A stretch of DNA of 64,000 nt from assembly GCA_002748265.1 (NCBI GenBank), contig PDRY01000014.1, positions 1 to 64,000 of the forward strand, written 5' to 3'. Numbering within the stretch: position 1 is the first letter of the stretch; the number at the start of each line of letters is the position of its first letter. The notes beneath the pieces were generated by a model, which saw only the letters and a program-made list of their open reading frames with translations, had not been told where the DNA came from and did no database searches. This DNA comes from Rhodobacterales bacterium. GTDB taxonomy: Bacteria > Pseudomonadota > Alphaproteobacteria > Rhodobacterales > Rhodobacteraceae. The translations under genes were made by a program, and so were the position numbers. Below, piece by piece: positions 1 through 8,904 of this stretch.

Positions 1-1
1 T

Positions 2-685
2 GCCAACCGCGCCGACCACATGGACGAGATGCGGAGCAACGGCAAATCCGGGCGCTACAGCTCGGTCACCGTGGGCAAGAACCCGGGGCGGCAGGTCACC
101 ATCTACGACAAGCGCGCCCAGGTGATCGCCAAGCGCAAGCCGATCTGGTGGGATATCTGGAACGCCAACCTCGCACGTGAAGGCGCGCCGCCTCTGGACC
201 CGGACGCGAAGTCCTCGCAGGTCTGGCGCATTGAGGTGCGGGCGTTCAAGTCCTGTCTCAAGGATCGCTGGGGCATCCGCCAATGGGCAGAGTTTGACGA
301 CCTGTTCGGAGACGTGGTGGCCGAAGCTCTGGACAAGGTGCGCTACTGCGCCCCCGCTCCCGGAGACAGCAACCGCGCCCGCTGGCCGCTGCATCCGCTT
401 TGGGAGTTGGTGCGCGAGGCAACGAGCGAAGACCTGCTGGACATGCGGTCCTACGTAGACCCCGACCGCGTGCGCTACGTGGACCGCGAAGAGCACATCC
501 GCCTGATCTTCGCTCAGTTCTTAGGGCTGGGCACGACCTATGCCGCGCTGAACGGAGTGAGCGACACCGCCCTGCCCGGCTATCTGCGCAAGCTGGGTGG
601 GGAGTTGAAGCAGGCAGTGAGGCGTGAGCCCGAGCGGGCGGAGAAACGGCTCAGGGAAGCAAGGGAGCGGTATCGGTTCATGTGA
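2..685 (+). CDS. Replication-initiation-like protein, 5' end cut by window edge
   Basis: The reading frame is open from base 2, so the gene starts outside the window. The first visible ATG (20) is probably internal. The visible part is about 227 residues, soluble and basic. Near its start is a segment reading VTIYDKRAQVI, and further on VWRIEVRAFK and RWPLHPLW. From memory this pattern resembles plasmid and phage replication-initiation factors, where a YDK tyrosine/lysine segment lies near the nicking centre. That is an impression and not a search result. A strong terminator follows directly. The setting (a Roco gene, then a nuclease, then tRNA-Lys) fits an integrated mobile element. It could also be an unrelated phage protein. 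Confidence 0.45.
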   Translation, partial: ANRADHMDEMRSNGKSGRYSSVTVGKNPGRQVTIYDKRAQVIAKRKPIWWDIWNANLAREGAPPLDPDAKSSQVWRIEVRAFKSCLKDRWGIRQWAEFDDLFGDVVAEALDKVRYCAPAPGDSNRARWPLHPLWELVREATSEDLLDMRSYVDPDRVRYVDREEHIRLIFAQFLGLGTTYAALNGVSDTALPGYLRKLGGELKQAVRREPERAEKRLREARERYRFM

Positions 686-691
686 GGTCAG

Positions 692-720
692 AAAGAAGGG
701 CGCGTAAGCGCCCTTCTTTA
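692..720 (+). terminator. Rho-independent terminator after the Rep-like gene
   Basis: A perfect 12-bp inverted repeat (AAAGAAGGGCGC) surrounds a GTAA loop and ends in a CTTCTTTA tract, 7 bases after the stop codon. It should end transcription of the upstream gene and separate it from the Roco gene. Confidence 0.8.
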
Positions 721-924
721 GGGGACGGAGGTCAAGGTCATGGGCGGGAAGCGGAAGTTCGCTGCGAGTGCAAATGAAGCGCTGACACTACTGGATAGTA
801 CATCCTTAACGTAAAAAAGGCGCTTTCTCTCAAGGCTGTCTTTGACGGTACGGTTTTGTTGTTTGCAAATCAGGTTTTGTATGTTTTGTATGTTTTGCTT
901 GAGGTGATTGAGGTGTTAAAATTT
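721..924. other. AT-rich intergenic region upstream of the Roco gene
   Basis: About 200 bases without a convincing gene. Base composition drops sharply from the GC-rich upstream gene to T-rich sequence after about position 790, with repeated TTTTGTATG units near 873-895. It probably holds the Roco promoter, but no clear -35/-10 pair could be assigned. The Roco frame stays open back to a TTG at 856, which is judged not to be the start. Confidence 0.4.
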
Positions 925-3840
925 ATGGCCCAAAAGTCATTGGAAGTCGCGAGAAGAAAAGCCCGTCAGGCTTTGAAGGAGAATTCAAGCGAACTTGATT
1001 TCTCCGATATGGGGCTAGCGGAGATTCCCGAGGAAGTATTCAGACTGAATGGACTCAAAAATCTGAATCTATCAAGGAATAAACTCAAGTCCATTCCGAC
1101 CGAGCTCTTTTTGTTGAAAAATCTTGAAACCCTTGAGCTTGCAGGTAACCCTGTTTCAGAGCTGCCCGCTGAAATCGGAGACCTAAAGAATCTTAAGTAT
1201 ATTAATTTGACCGAAATGGAACTGTCCGAGTTTCCATCATCAATTTGCAACCTAAAGAACTTGGAAATTCTCTATGCAGGATACAATAACCTGAAGACGC
1301 TTCCGAAAGGGTTTTCGAAACTAGGAAAACTGCGTGGACTATTTCTTCACGATAATGACTTTTCTGTTTTCCCAGCAGGGCTGAGAAACCATTCATCTTT
1401 GGTTGAGTTGACGATCGGTAAGAACATTCGGCAAATTCCAAAACGGATTGCGAGCTTTAGGGAACTCAATCGCTTGTGCCTGATCGGCAACAACTTGGAA
1501 TCGCTGCCGAGTGAGATCGCAGATATAGAGAAACTTAGCCAATTGGAACTCAACGGAAACTCTCTGAAAGAAATACCGACCCAAATTGGCTTCATGCCAA
1601 ACCTATCGGAATTAAATATCAGAGGAAACGATCTGCCCGCTTCTCTTTTGAGCGCTGAGCGGGATGGATCAAGCGTCCTGCTTGCTCAGATCAGAAGCTT
1701 GTCTGACCCGGAGAATGTAACTCCTTTGTTTGAGGCGAAACTGATGATTACGGGTGAGGGAAAGGTCGGGAAGAGCTGTTTGCGCATGGCGCTTGACGGC
1801 TCGATTGACCCAAAATTAGATTTGCAGAACTCGACCACTTGGGGGGTCGATTGTGGCACTCTGTTCCTTGAGGGCGACACTGAGAACGAGAAACCCATAC
1901 AGTTCAATTATTGGGACTTTGGTGGGCAAAAGATTTACCGAATAACGCACCAGTTTTTTTACTCCGATCAGGGACTCTATTTATTGGTTTGGGACCCCCG
2001 CCTCGGCGAAGAACAGTGCTTAATACATGACTGGCTAATTCGTATCTCCGCGCGCACAGCCGGAGAAGCAAAGGTTATTCTAGTAGCCACGCATGCGGAT
2101 GTAGATGGGGGAAACTACTCGCCGGAGGTTGACCTGACCCGCTATGACGCCAACTTAAGAGCTCTTGTCGTTGAGCAGATAAGCGTAGACAGCTTCACGG
2201 GCAAGAATATTGACGCTCTTAAGGCGGCAATGGCTAGGCACGTCAAAGGGATGCCCGGAATAGCAAGTCCAATTAACAAAAACTGGGATGCTTCTCGCAA
2301 GAAGGCATTGAGCCATGACAATCCAGCTCCATGGATGAGTTACAAAGAGTTCTCCGAGATATGTTTTCAAGAAGGGATCGAAGATGAGGAAGCTGTGCGT
2401 TCAATCGCAGCAACATTTCTTCACAGACTTGGTCGGGGTGTTTGGTACGGGATTGATTGGGAAAATGACCCTTTTCTTCAAGACACCATCGTCAGGGATC
2501 CATCTTGGTTGGCAATGGCATTTATGGAGATAGTCGAACATGAGCCCACAAAGCTTTCAGGCGGTATGCTTGATCACAATCACCTTACCGACGTGTGGAT
2601 CAAGCACGGCAGAGAGACGGATGGCTGGCGGGTTTACGATCTAGACGATCACCAACGACTAATGAGAATGATGCGGGCACAAGGTGTAGCGCTTCCAACA
2701 AAGTCTTCGAATGGAGAGCGCAGTCTTATTCCTCAACTGGTTCCCACCAACCGTCCTGAAATGCCGTGGTCGGACCCCGGCGAAGTGGCTGACGAACTAC
2801 GCGTCTTGAGAATGCAATCCAAGATCGAACCAGTAATTGATGGCTTCATGTCACATCTGATCGCCTCCCTTGAACCCTATCACTATTATCTAGAAAATGG
2901 CGTAGGTACGTTCTGGAAGGACGGAATCTTCCTCAGGGACGCTGAGGGACGTTTCAAAAACGATGCTGTTGTCAAAAAGACATCAGAGCGAAACTTCTTG
3001 CAATTAGATATTTCCGTTGCTGGAGATGAGCCGGGATTTCTTCTTCAACAGATAGATGCCGCAATCTCCGAATGCCTTAAGTTTTGGCCTGGTGCAAAGC
3101 GTAGCGACAGCGTTGCGTGCCCCCATAAGATTCATGATAGATTGTGTATCGGAACTTTTCGATTGCAGAACGTTGAGCGTTGGCTGCAGCGCGGACAGGA
3201 AAATGCTATATGTCAAGAATGTGATCAGGTTACAACTCCATCGGACTTGATTTATGGGCTGAGAGATCGTGAAATCTCCCACAACACTGCGGAGCACCTA
3301 GTTCACTATCTCGCATACAAAGAGCAACGCCCGGCACCTAGCAGTATCGTCTTGCTCCCGGCGAAAGCCCGTTGGAAGGAGGTAAGAAGTTGGGAAGTGC
3401 TCGGCCGATCGAGAATGAAAGCGCAGCTCCGTTCGGAGTTTAGTGGTGCATTGGTTGCCGAAAAAGAATTTACCGCGACGCCTGGTTTGTTGAAATACCT
3501 TGGACCAGTGGCGAAGCTGGGGGCCCTTTTCTTTGCGGCGATTCCTTTGCCTTTAGACCTCAGCCCTGAAATTACTGAAAGTTTCGGAGAGCTCGGCGAC
3601 TCGTTGGATAAGTTGGGCGATCAATTGCCGAGTGGAGAAGAGCGACCAAACTTGGAGCATCAGAATTCGAGCAAAAATCTCAATCTGGTTGCTGAATTTC
3701 TCACTGCTATACAATTGTCCCCAAAAGCTCATGGAATGGACCTAGAACGTGCACCAGATGGAAAATGGTATTGGATGACATCTGTTGAAGTAGAGCAGCA
3801 CCGCCCGACGCAAGCAACTATAAATCCAAGCGTAGGGTAA
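925..3840 (+). CDS. Roco-family protein: leucine-rich repeats, Roc GTPase, COR domain
   Basis: This is a 971-residue protein starting at ATG 925, which has GAGGTG at good spacing upstream. The frame is open back to TTG 856, but that stretch lacks a ribosome site. Residues about 22-237 carry some nine leucine-rich repeats (LxxLxLxxNxLxxLP type). A Ras-like Roc domain follows: P-loop GEGKVGKS at about 277-284, a Walker B/switch segment DFGGQ at about 331-335, and a THAD base-recognition motif at about 389-392. The next ~400 residues match the place of the COR dimerisation domain, with a Cys/His-containing segment (CPHKIHD, then CQEC) late in it. A hydrophobic stretch (LGALFFAAIPLPLDL) lies near residue 880. 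Bacterial Roco proteins are GTPases that cycle between monomer and dimer; their cell roles are largely unknown. The gene is markedly AT-richer than its surroundings and stands alone, which suggests transfer. An immune-like (anti-phage) role is possible but unproven. Confidence 0.88.
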   Translation: MAQKSLEVARRKARQALKENSSELDFSDMGLAEIPEEVFRLNGLKNLNLSRNKLKSIPTELFLLKNLETLELAGNPVSELPAEIGDLKNLKYINLTEMELSEFPSSICNLKNLEILYAGYNNLKTLPKGFSKLGKLRGLFLHDNDFSVFPAGLRNHSSLVELTIGKNIRQIPKRIASFRELNRLCLIGNNLESLPSEIADIEKLSQLELNGNSLKEIPTQIGFMPNLSELNIRGNDLPASLLSAERDGSSVLLAQIRSLSDPENVTPLFEAKLMITGEGKVGKSCLRMALDGSIDPKLDLQNSTTWGVDCGTLFLEGDTENEKPIQFNYWDFGGQKIYRITHQFFYSDQGLYLLVWDPRLGEEQCLIHDWLIRISARTAGEAKVILVATHADVDGGNYSPEVDLTRYDANLRALVVEQISVDSFTGKNIDALKAAMARHVKGMPGIASPINKNWDASRKKALSHDNPAPWMSYKEFSEICFQEGIEDEEAVRSIAATFLHRLGRGVWYGIDWENDPFLQDTIVRDPSWLAMAFMEIVEHEPTKLSGGMLDHNHLTDVWIKHGRETDGWRVYDLDDHQRLMRMMRAQGVALPTKSSNGERSLIPQLVPTNRPEMPWSDPGEVADELRVLRMQSKIEPVIDGFMSHLIASLEPYHYYLENGVGTFWKDGIFLRDAEGRFKNDAVVKKTSERNFLQLDISVAGDEPGFLLQQIDAAISECLKFWPGAKRSDSVACPHKIHDRLCIGTFRLQNVERWLQRGQENAICQECDQVTTPSDLIYGLRDREISHNTAEHLVHYLAYKEQRPAPSSIVLLPAKARWKEVRSWEVLGRSRMKAQLRSEFSGALVAEKEFTATPGLLKYLGPVAKLGALFFAAIPLPLDLSPEITESFGELGDSLDKLGDQLPSGEERPNLEHQNSSKNLNLVAEFLTAIQLSPKAHGMDLERAPDGKWYWMTSVEVEQHRPTQATINPSVG

Positions 3841-4018
3841 CATCGTGCCAGTTTAAATGTCCGTCAATGTCTGCATTTGTAGGCTGCACTGCGGCATTGG
3901 TGGTGGCGATGAATGTCCGGTAATGGGATTTTGCAGATGCAGCGAATGGCTGGTTTGACGGGCCGCACCGCGGCATCCTGATCGGCAGGCGAACGGCAGC
4001 TTAGGGCCGATAGCGCCT
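3841..4018. repeat. Intergenic segment with possible short repeated element
   Basis: No gene is supported here. The motif AATGTCCG occurs twice (around 3857 and 3911), and the segment has a conserved-looking GC-rich end near 3950-4010. It resembles the short non-coding repeats seen between roseobacter genes, but that is recalled rather than tested. It separates the convergent Roco and nuclease genes. No clear terminator was found. Confidence 0.25.
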
Positions 4019-4618
4019 TCACCCGTCCTCGCTCCCCTTCGCCTGCCGCGCCTCAAACTGCTCCCAGACGTGCATCCGCCCCTTTTGGCGGGCGTCGGCC
4101 AGCCACATCTTCTGGCGTGCGTCAGGGATCTCTAGGCTTCGGTACTTGCCGCCGGAAAACTTCTTCCAGTCGATAGCCAGCCCTTGCTTCACCATTTCCG
4201 CCGACAGATCGCGCCCATCGGGTAGGGTGCACATCGCAACGGTACGGCCATGGTCGTCTTGTGCGGTTACCTCGGCTCTGACCGTCTGTCCTTTACATAG
4301 CTCGACTAAGGCCCATTTAGCCTTCTTGCCATAGGGGTGGTTGAGCTCCGGGGCGTCCACGCCGAACAATCGGATCTGCGTCTTGCGGATGACCAAACTG
4401 TCACCGTCGATCACATAGGCACGGCCCTGAATAACCGGATTTCTGGCCGTCGGTTTCGAAGTGCGAGGATCAAATGGGGCGCGCGGGGGAATGCTGGTCG
4501 GCTTATACGGTCGCGAGGGGCTCCCGTGTGAACACTCGTCGTGCTGCTTTTGAGAATTCGCCAGATAGAAGCCGACGGCAATGATCGCCAAAAGTGCCAG
4601 TGTCGCCAGAAGTTCCAA
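4019..4618 (-). CDS. Membrane-anchored thermonuclease-like (SNase family) protein
   Basis: The protein has one N-terminal membrane segment (LELLATLALLAIIAVGFYLA), a proline-rich linker, and a staphylococcal-nuclease-like fold. The fold carries VIDGDSLVI, then RLFGVDAPE with the catalytic-type Arg and acidic residues, then DHGRTVA with the second Arg. Such enzymes cleave DNA or RNA in a Ca2+-dependent way; here the domain should lie outside the inner membrane. The frame stays open to 4903 and runs into the tRNA-Lys gene, which cannot be coding, so the start must be internal. TTG 4618, with AAGG seven bases before it, gives 199 residues and is the best choice seen, but it is uncertain. The gene sits last in the tRNA-linked accessory region and may belong to the mobile element. 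Confidence 0.7.
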   Translation of the reverse strand: MELLATLALLAIIAVGFYLANSQKQHDECSHGSPSRPYKPTSIPPRAPFDPRTSKPTARNPVIQGRAYVIDGDSLVIRKTQIRLFGVDAPELNHPYGKKAKWALVELCKGQTVRAEVTAQDDHGRTVAMCTLPDGRDLSAEMVKQGLAIDWKKFSGGKYRSLEIPDARQKMWLADARQKGRMHVWEQFEARQAKGSEDG

Positions 4619-4868
4619 GGGCCAGCCTTGCGGGTCAATGATCGGAAACGGCGCGGGGCTGCACCTTAGCTCTGCGACAAGATGAAGTTCGATCCTCGAC
4701 CGGGCAACCCTGTGATGGTGGCAAAGTCCGATTCGCCAGCGTTCACTGTGACCCGCGAACCACAGCGCGAAACGGTTCCGTTTGCTTCCAGATTGCTTCC
4801 AAATCTGAAACGGAGCCCGGATGCTGCATTTGCAGCATGGCGCAACCCATTGATCTATCAGTGTAAAG
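4619..4868. other. Junction region between nuclease gene and tRNA-Lys
   Basis: About 250 bases. The nuclease frame is open through it without a good start codon, probably by chance. No integrase, terminator or second copy of the tRNA end is visible. If the left region is an integrated element, its end lies here or within the tRNA 3' part. Confidence 0.35.
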
Positions 4869-4944
4869 TGGTGAGCCGTGCAGGATTCGAACCTGCGACC
4901 CACTGATTAAAAGTCAGTTGCTCTACCAACTGAGCTAACGGCCC
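4869..4944 (-). tRNA. tRNA-Lys (anticodon TTT)
   Basis: On the minus strand the acceptor arm GGGCCGT pairs with ACGGCTC. The D-arm is GCTCAGTTGGTAGAGC, the anticodon stem ACTGA/TCAGT encloses loop CTTTTAA with anticodon TTT, and the T-arm carries GGTTCGAATCC. A discriminator A and an encoded CCA (4871-4869) follow. The 3' end points at the accessory region, the usual geometry for tRNA genes used as integration sites. Confidence 0.95.
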
Positions 4945-5059
4945 ACAGGCGGGCTGATTAGAAAACTCAGAGCGGGGGGTCAACCCGAAAAAGCACAGTT
5001 TTTTGAACAACCGCGTGCGCGGCCTTCCCTGGAGCGGGCCCCCGGACTATATCGCCGCC

Positions 5060-5884
5060 ATGCAGAGCACCCAGATTCCCTTCGCCAAGATGCACGGGCT
5101 TGGCAACGATTTCGTCGTTTTCGACTCGCGCGGGCGCAGCGCGCGGGCTGAGCCTGCGCTCGTGCGGGCCATTGGGGATCGCCATACCGGGGTCGGCTTT
5201 GACCAGCTGGCAGAGATCGAAACCGGCCAGGACACCGACATTACTCTGACCTTCTGGAACGCGGATGGATCGAAGGCGGGCGCCTGCGGGAATGCCACGC
5301 GCTGCGTTGCGGCCCATGTTATGGGCGAGACCGGCGCCGATACGCTCTCCATCCGAACGTCGCGCGGGGTTCTCAATGCCCGGCGCACCCCCGAGGGTGT
5401 GTCGGTCAATATGGGGCTTCCGCAGCTTTCATGGGCCGATGTGCCCCTGTCGCAGGACGTGAGCACCAAGCACCTTCCGCTGGACGGAGACCCCGTTGCC
5501 GTCGGCATGGGCAATCCCCATTGCGTGTTCTTCGTGGAAAACGCCGACGGCTGCGACCCGGCCACGCGCGGCCCGGCCATTGAGACGGATCCGCTGTTCT
5601 CCGAAGGCACCAATGTCGAATTCGCAACCGTCACCGCCCCCGACCGCATCCGCATGCGGGTGTGGGAGCGGGGCACGGGCATCACGCGGGCCTGTGGATC
5701 GGGCGCCTGCGCGACCGGGGTCGCTGCGGCTCTGCGCGGGCTCACCGGGCGGCGGGTTTGGATTGATCTCGATGGCGGGAGCCTCCTGATCGACTGGCGC
5801 GAGGATGGCGTGTGGATGACTGGTCCGACCGCGCATGTTTTTGACGGGGTGTTCACGTCGCAGTGGATCGACACCCATGTCTGA
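5060..5884 (+). CDS. dapF: Diaminopimelate epimerase
   Basis: This enzyme converts LL- to meso-diaminopimelate in the cytoplasm, for lysine and peptidoglycan synthesis. The 274-residue protein has the family start ([15 protein letters not shown]) and both catalytic cysteines in their motifs: ACGNATRC near residue 73 and ACGSGACAT near 217. The frame is open back to TTG 5003, but homology begins at ATG 5060. Its stop overlaps the start of mtaB by 8 bases, so the two are probably translated together. It is the first gene after the tRNA-Lys and marks the return to core chromosome. Confidence 0.97.
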   Translation: MQSTQIPFAKMHGLGNDFVVFDSRGRSARAEPALVRAIGDRHTGVGFDQLAEIETGQDTDITLTFWNADGSKAGACGNATRCVAAHVMGETGADTLSIRTSRGVLNARRTPEGVSVNMGLPQLSWADVPLSQDVSTKHLPLDGDPVAVGMGNPHCVFFVENADGCDPATRGPAIETDPLFSEGTNVEFATVTAPDRIRMRVWERGTGITRACGSGACATGVAAALRGLTGRRVWIDLDGGSLLIDWREDGVWMTGPTAHVFDGVFTSQWIDTHV

Positions 5885-7124
5885 CGCGCCGCGCTTTACG
5901 ACGCTGGGGTGTCGGCTCAACGCCTATGAGACCGAAGCAATGAAGGAGCTCGCCGCTCAGGCCGGGCTGGACGACGCCATCGTCATCAACACCTGTGCCG
6001 TCACACAGGAAGCCGTGCGCAAATCCCGCGCGGAAATCCGGCGTCACCGCCGGGAAAACCCCGATACAAAGATCATCGTCACCGGCTGCGCCGCGCAGAT
6101 CGACCCGGACGGGTTCGCCGGGATGACCGAAGTCGACCACGTTGTCGGCAACGCGGAAAAGATGCAGCCGGAAAGCTGGGCCGCGCTCGCCGCGCAAGGG
6201 GCCGACCGGATGATCGTCAACGACATCATGTCCGCCACGGAAACCGCAGGCCATCTGATCGACGGCTTCGGCACCCGCGCCCGAGCCTATGTGCAGGTGC
6301 AAAACGGCTGCGATCACCGCTGCACCTTTTGCATCATCCCCTATGGCCGGGGCAATTCGCGGTCGGTCCCCGCAGGCGTCGTCGTGGAGCAGATCAAGCG
6401 GCTGGTGGATCAGGGCTACAACGAGGTCGTGCTGACCGGCGTCGATCTCACCTCGTGGGGCGGAGACCTGCCGGGCACGCCGCCTTTGGGCAACCTCGTG
6501 CGCCGCATTTTGCGGCTGGTGCCGGACCTGTCCCGGCTGCGGATCAGTTCCATCGATTCGATCGAAGCCGACCCGGACCTGATGGAGGCCATCGCGACCG
6601 AGCCGCGCTTGATGCCCCATCTCCACCTGTCGCTTCAGGCCGGAGACGACATGATCCTCAAGCGGATGAAGCGCCGCCACCTGCGCGACGATGCGATCCG
6701 CTTTTGCGAAGAGGCGCAGCGCCTGCGACCCGGCATGACCTTTGGCGCAGACATCATCGCCGGTTTTCCCACGGAAACCGACGAAATGTTCGAAAACTCG
6801 CTGAATCTGGTCAAAGACTGCGATCTGACCTGGCTTCATGTCTTCCCTTATTCACCCCGGCCCGGCACCCCCGCCGCGCGGATGCCGCAGGTGGATGGAC
6901 GCGCGATCAAGGACCGCGCCGCCCGTCTCCGCGCCGCCGGAGACGCCCAGGTCGCCCGACACCTGGCCGCGCAGCAGGGCCAGACCCGTGCGATCCTGAT
7001 GGAAACCCCGCGCATGGGCCGAACGGAGCATTTCACGGAAACTCTTTTCGACACCGATCAGGAGGTGGGCCAGATCGTCTCTGCCACGATCCTCGGCGCC
7101 GAGAACAATGCCTTGAGGGCCTGA
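5877..7124 (+). CDS. mtaB: tRNA t6A37 methylthiotransferase (radical SAM)
   Basis: MtaB-type enzymes add a methylthio group to N6-threonylcarbamoyladenosine at position 37 of tRNAs reading ANN codons. The 415-residue protein has the N-terminal UPF0004 domain with its three cluster cysteines ([22 protein letters not shown]). The radical-SAM motif is [16 protein letters not shown] (CxxxCxxC) near residue 150, and a C-terminal TRAM-like part follows. The LGCRLN form distinguishes MtaB from MiaB and RimO. ATG 5877 lies inside the end of dapF, a pairing common in alphaproteobacteria. paiB begins two bases after the stop. Confidence 0.93.
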   Translation: MSDAPRFTTLGCRLNAYETEAMKELAAQAGLDDAIVINTCAVTQEAVRKSRAEIRRHRRENPDTKIIVTGCAAQIDPDGFAGMTEVDHVVGNAEKMQPESWAALAAQGADRMIVNDIMSATETAGHLIDGFGTRARAYVQVQNGCDHRCTFCIIPYGRGNSRSVPAGVVVEQIKRLVDQGYNEVVLTGVDLTSWGGDLPGTPPLGNLVRRILRLVPDLSRLRISSIDSIEADPDLMEAIATEPRLMPHLHLSLQAGDDMILKRMKRRHLRDDAIRFCEEAQRLRPGMTFGADIIAGFPTETDEMFENSLNLVKDCDLTWLHVFPYSPRPGTPAARMPQVDGRAIKDRAARLRAAGDAQVARHLAAQQGQTRAILMETPRMGRTEHFTETLFDTDQEVGQIVSATILGAENNALRA

Positions 7125-7125
7125 C

Positions 7126-7734
7126 ATGCACCCCAGCAGCACATTCCGAAAGATGCCTGAAGAGGCCTGCCGCAGCTTCGCGAAACAGCGCGCCTTTGGC
7201 GTCCTTTCGGTGAACGGTGATCTCGGACCCGTGATGGCCCATGTCCCCTTCCTGCTTGAGGGCGATGGCGCCCGGCTCCATCTGCTGCGGTCGAACCCCA
7301 TCGCGCGCAGCCCCCTGCCCGCACCGGCGGTGATCGCCGTATCGGGCCCGGATGGCTATATCTCGCCCGATTGGTATGGCGTGGACGATCAGGTGCCCAC
7401 GTGGAACTACGTCGCCGTCCACCTGCGCGGAGTTCTCGAGCCCTTGCCCGATGACACGCTGCACGGGCTGCTGGATGATATCTCCGACGCAATGGAATCG
7501 CGGCTGGCCCCGAAGCCTGTCTGGCGCAGCACCAAGATGACCGACGGCGTCATGGAGCGGATGATGCGTCAGATCCGACCCTTCCGCCTGCGGATCGAGG
7601 ATGTGCAAGGCACATGGAAACTTGGTCAAAACAAGCCCGATCCCGTCCGGCGAGCCGCCGCGGATAAGGTCGAGACTGGTTTTGGCGCCGATCTGGAGAT
7701 GCTGAAAACCCTGATGCAGGATCCCCCAGCGTGA
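7126..7734 (+). CDS. PaiB-family FMN-binding protein
   Basis: The 202-residue protein starts MHPSSTFRKMPEEACRSF and carries PVMAHVPFLLE, the split-barrel FMN-binding fold of PaiB. It also has YISPDWY and VPTWNYVAVHLRG, the most conserved family segment. In Bacillus, PaiB is described as a negative regulator, but many homologues are probably flavin-dependent enzymes, so the role here is open. It follows mtaB after two bases. Its last bases (GTGA) overlap the start of the RES-like gene, so the two are translationally coupled. Confidence 0.88.
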   Translation: MHPSSTFRKMPEEACRSFAKQRAFGVLSVNGDLGPVMAHVPFLLEGDGARLHLLRSNPIARSPLPAPAVIAVSGPDGYISPDWYGVDDQVPTWNYVAVHLRGVLEPLPDDTLHGLLDDISDAMESRLAPKPVWRSTKMTDGVMERMMRQIRPFRLRIEDVQGTWKLGQNKPDPVRRAAADKVETGFGADLEMLKTLMQDPPA

Positions 7735-8192
7735 GCCTGCACGCCGATCCCGGATCGCCCTTCACTCAGGTGACCGGCATCGGGTATCGCGCGATGTCAC
7801 CCGGCGATCCTCTCACCGGCAGCCGAGCGCCGGGCCGTTGGGGCCCTTCGGGCATTCTTTATCTGAGCGCCAGCCAAGAAGGCGTAGCGGCGGCCATGCA
7901 GGCCCATGGCGGGCTGGGCGGGCGCCGGATTACTTCGCTGCGCATTGATGCACGGAAGATCGTGGACCTGCGCAGGCCGCCCGTGGGGCTGGACACCTTG
8001 CTCGGCGCCTGCGACTGGCGCGCCGCGCTTGCCGCTGGCGATGAGCCTCCATCCTGGGCGCTTGCGCGTCAGATCGAAGCCATGGGCGCCGACGGGCTGA
8101 TTGATCCATCCCGAAAGGCGCCCGGGCTGTGGCACCTCGCCCTTTTTCGCTGGAACAGGACCGGCGCGCCTTCCGTCATTGCAGTTGATTGA
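7731..8192 (+). CDS. RES-domain-like protein (atypical)
   Basis: The 153-residue protein begins at GTG 7731 within the paiB stop (GTGA). RES-family signs are YRAMS near the start, the central GRWGPSGILYLSAS, and LIDPSRKAPGLW late in the chain, followed by LALFRWN. RES toxins degrade NAD+ and normally sit behind an Xre-type antitoxin gene. Here no antitoxin is present. The helix after GILYLSAS, where a catalytic Glu is expected, reads EGVAAAMQAHG, so the Glu may be missing or displaced. An inactive or repurposed member is therefore possible. The link to PaiB is structural (overlap) and its meaning is unknown. Confidence 0.65.
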   Translation: MSLHADPGSPFTQVTGIGYRAMSPGDPLTGSRAPGRWGPSGILYLSASQEGVAAAMQAHGGLGGRRITSLRIDARKIVDLRRPPVGLDTLLGACDWRAALAAGDEPPSWALARQIEAMGADGLIDPSRKAPGLWHLALFRWNRTGAPSVIAVD

Positions 8193-8244
8193 CTTCGCGC
8201 GGCAGGCGCGGTCCCTTGGGGCTGCAATGTCATAGGTGATCCTG

Positions 8245-8850
8245 ATGCAGCTTCTGTCCTCCCCCGCTTCCCCGTTCGTGCGCAAGGTGCGTGTGCAACT
8301 TCTCGAATCCGGTCTCACCGACCGCGTGGAGGAGGTGGTCGTCACGACCTCGCCCTATGACACCCCCGCGGATTTGGCCGCCGCGAACCCGGTGGGAAAG
8401 ATCCCGACCCTGACCCGACCCGATGGCCCCGCCCTTTTCGACAGCCGGGTGATCTGCCGGTATCTCGACCAGATGACTGAGGGCGCCAGCCTCTATCCTC
8501 AGGCGCGCCTTTGGGAGGTTCTGACGCTCGAGGCACTGTGCGACGGGATCATGGATGCCTCGGTCTCCATGACCTATGAGGCCCGCTTCCGGCCCGAATC
8601 GCAGCAGTCGGAGGAATGGACCATTGCCCAATGGTCCCGGATCGAGCGCAGCCTGAGCGCGCTTGAAACCCGCTGGATGCCGCTGTTGAACGGCCCGCTC
8701 CACATGGGACAGATTGCCGCAGGCTGCGCGCTTGGCTATCTTGATCTGCGCCACGACGCCCGCAATTGGCGGGCCGCTCACCCCGCCCTGGCGGAGTGGT
8801 TCGCGACCTTCAACGCACGTGACAGCATGACAGAAACGGCCCCCGTCTAG
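8245..8850 (+). CDS. Glutathione S-transferase family protein
   Basis: The 201-residue cytoplasmic protein has an N-terminal thioredoxin-like domain (LLSSPASPFVRKVRV), the cis-proline/SNAIL-type segment NPVGKIPTL, and the DSRVICRYLD helix. An all-helical C-terminal domain follows. Members conjugate glutathione to electrophiles or reduce peroxides; the substrate cannot be told. ATG 8245 has AGGTG at 6 bases and is preferred over GTG 8236. A GC-rich hairpin overlaps its last codons. Confidence 0.87.
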   Translation: MQLLSSPASPFVRKVRVQLLESGLTDRVEEVVVTTSPYDTPADLAAANPVGKIPTLTRPDGPALFDSRVICRYLDQMTEGASLYPQARLWEVLTLEALCDGIMDASVSMTYEARFRPESQQSEEWTIAQWSRIERSLSALETRWMPLLNGPLHMGQIAAGCALGYLDLRHDARNWRAAHPALAEWFATFNARDSMTETAPV

Positions 8851-8857
8851 GGGGCCG
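8837..8857 (+). terminator. GC-rich hairpin at the end of the GST gene
   Basis: An 8-bp stem CGGCCCCC/GGGGGCCG with loop GTCTA, starting inside the last GST codons. A short T-run (ATTTTC) comes a few bases later, so termination is plausible but not ideal. Confidence 0.5.
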
Positions 8858-8904
8858 ATCCGATTTTCGTCGCCATGTAGATGGCCCGCAAGAGGGCTCA
8901 AGGC

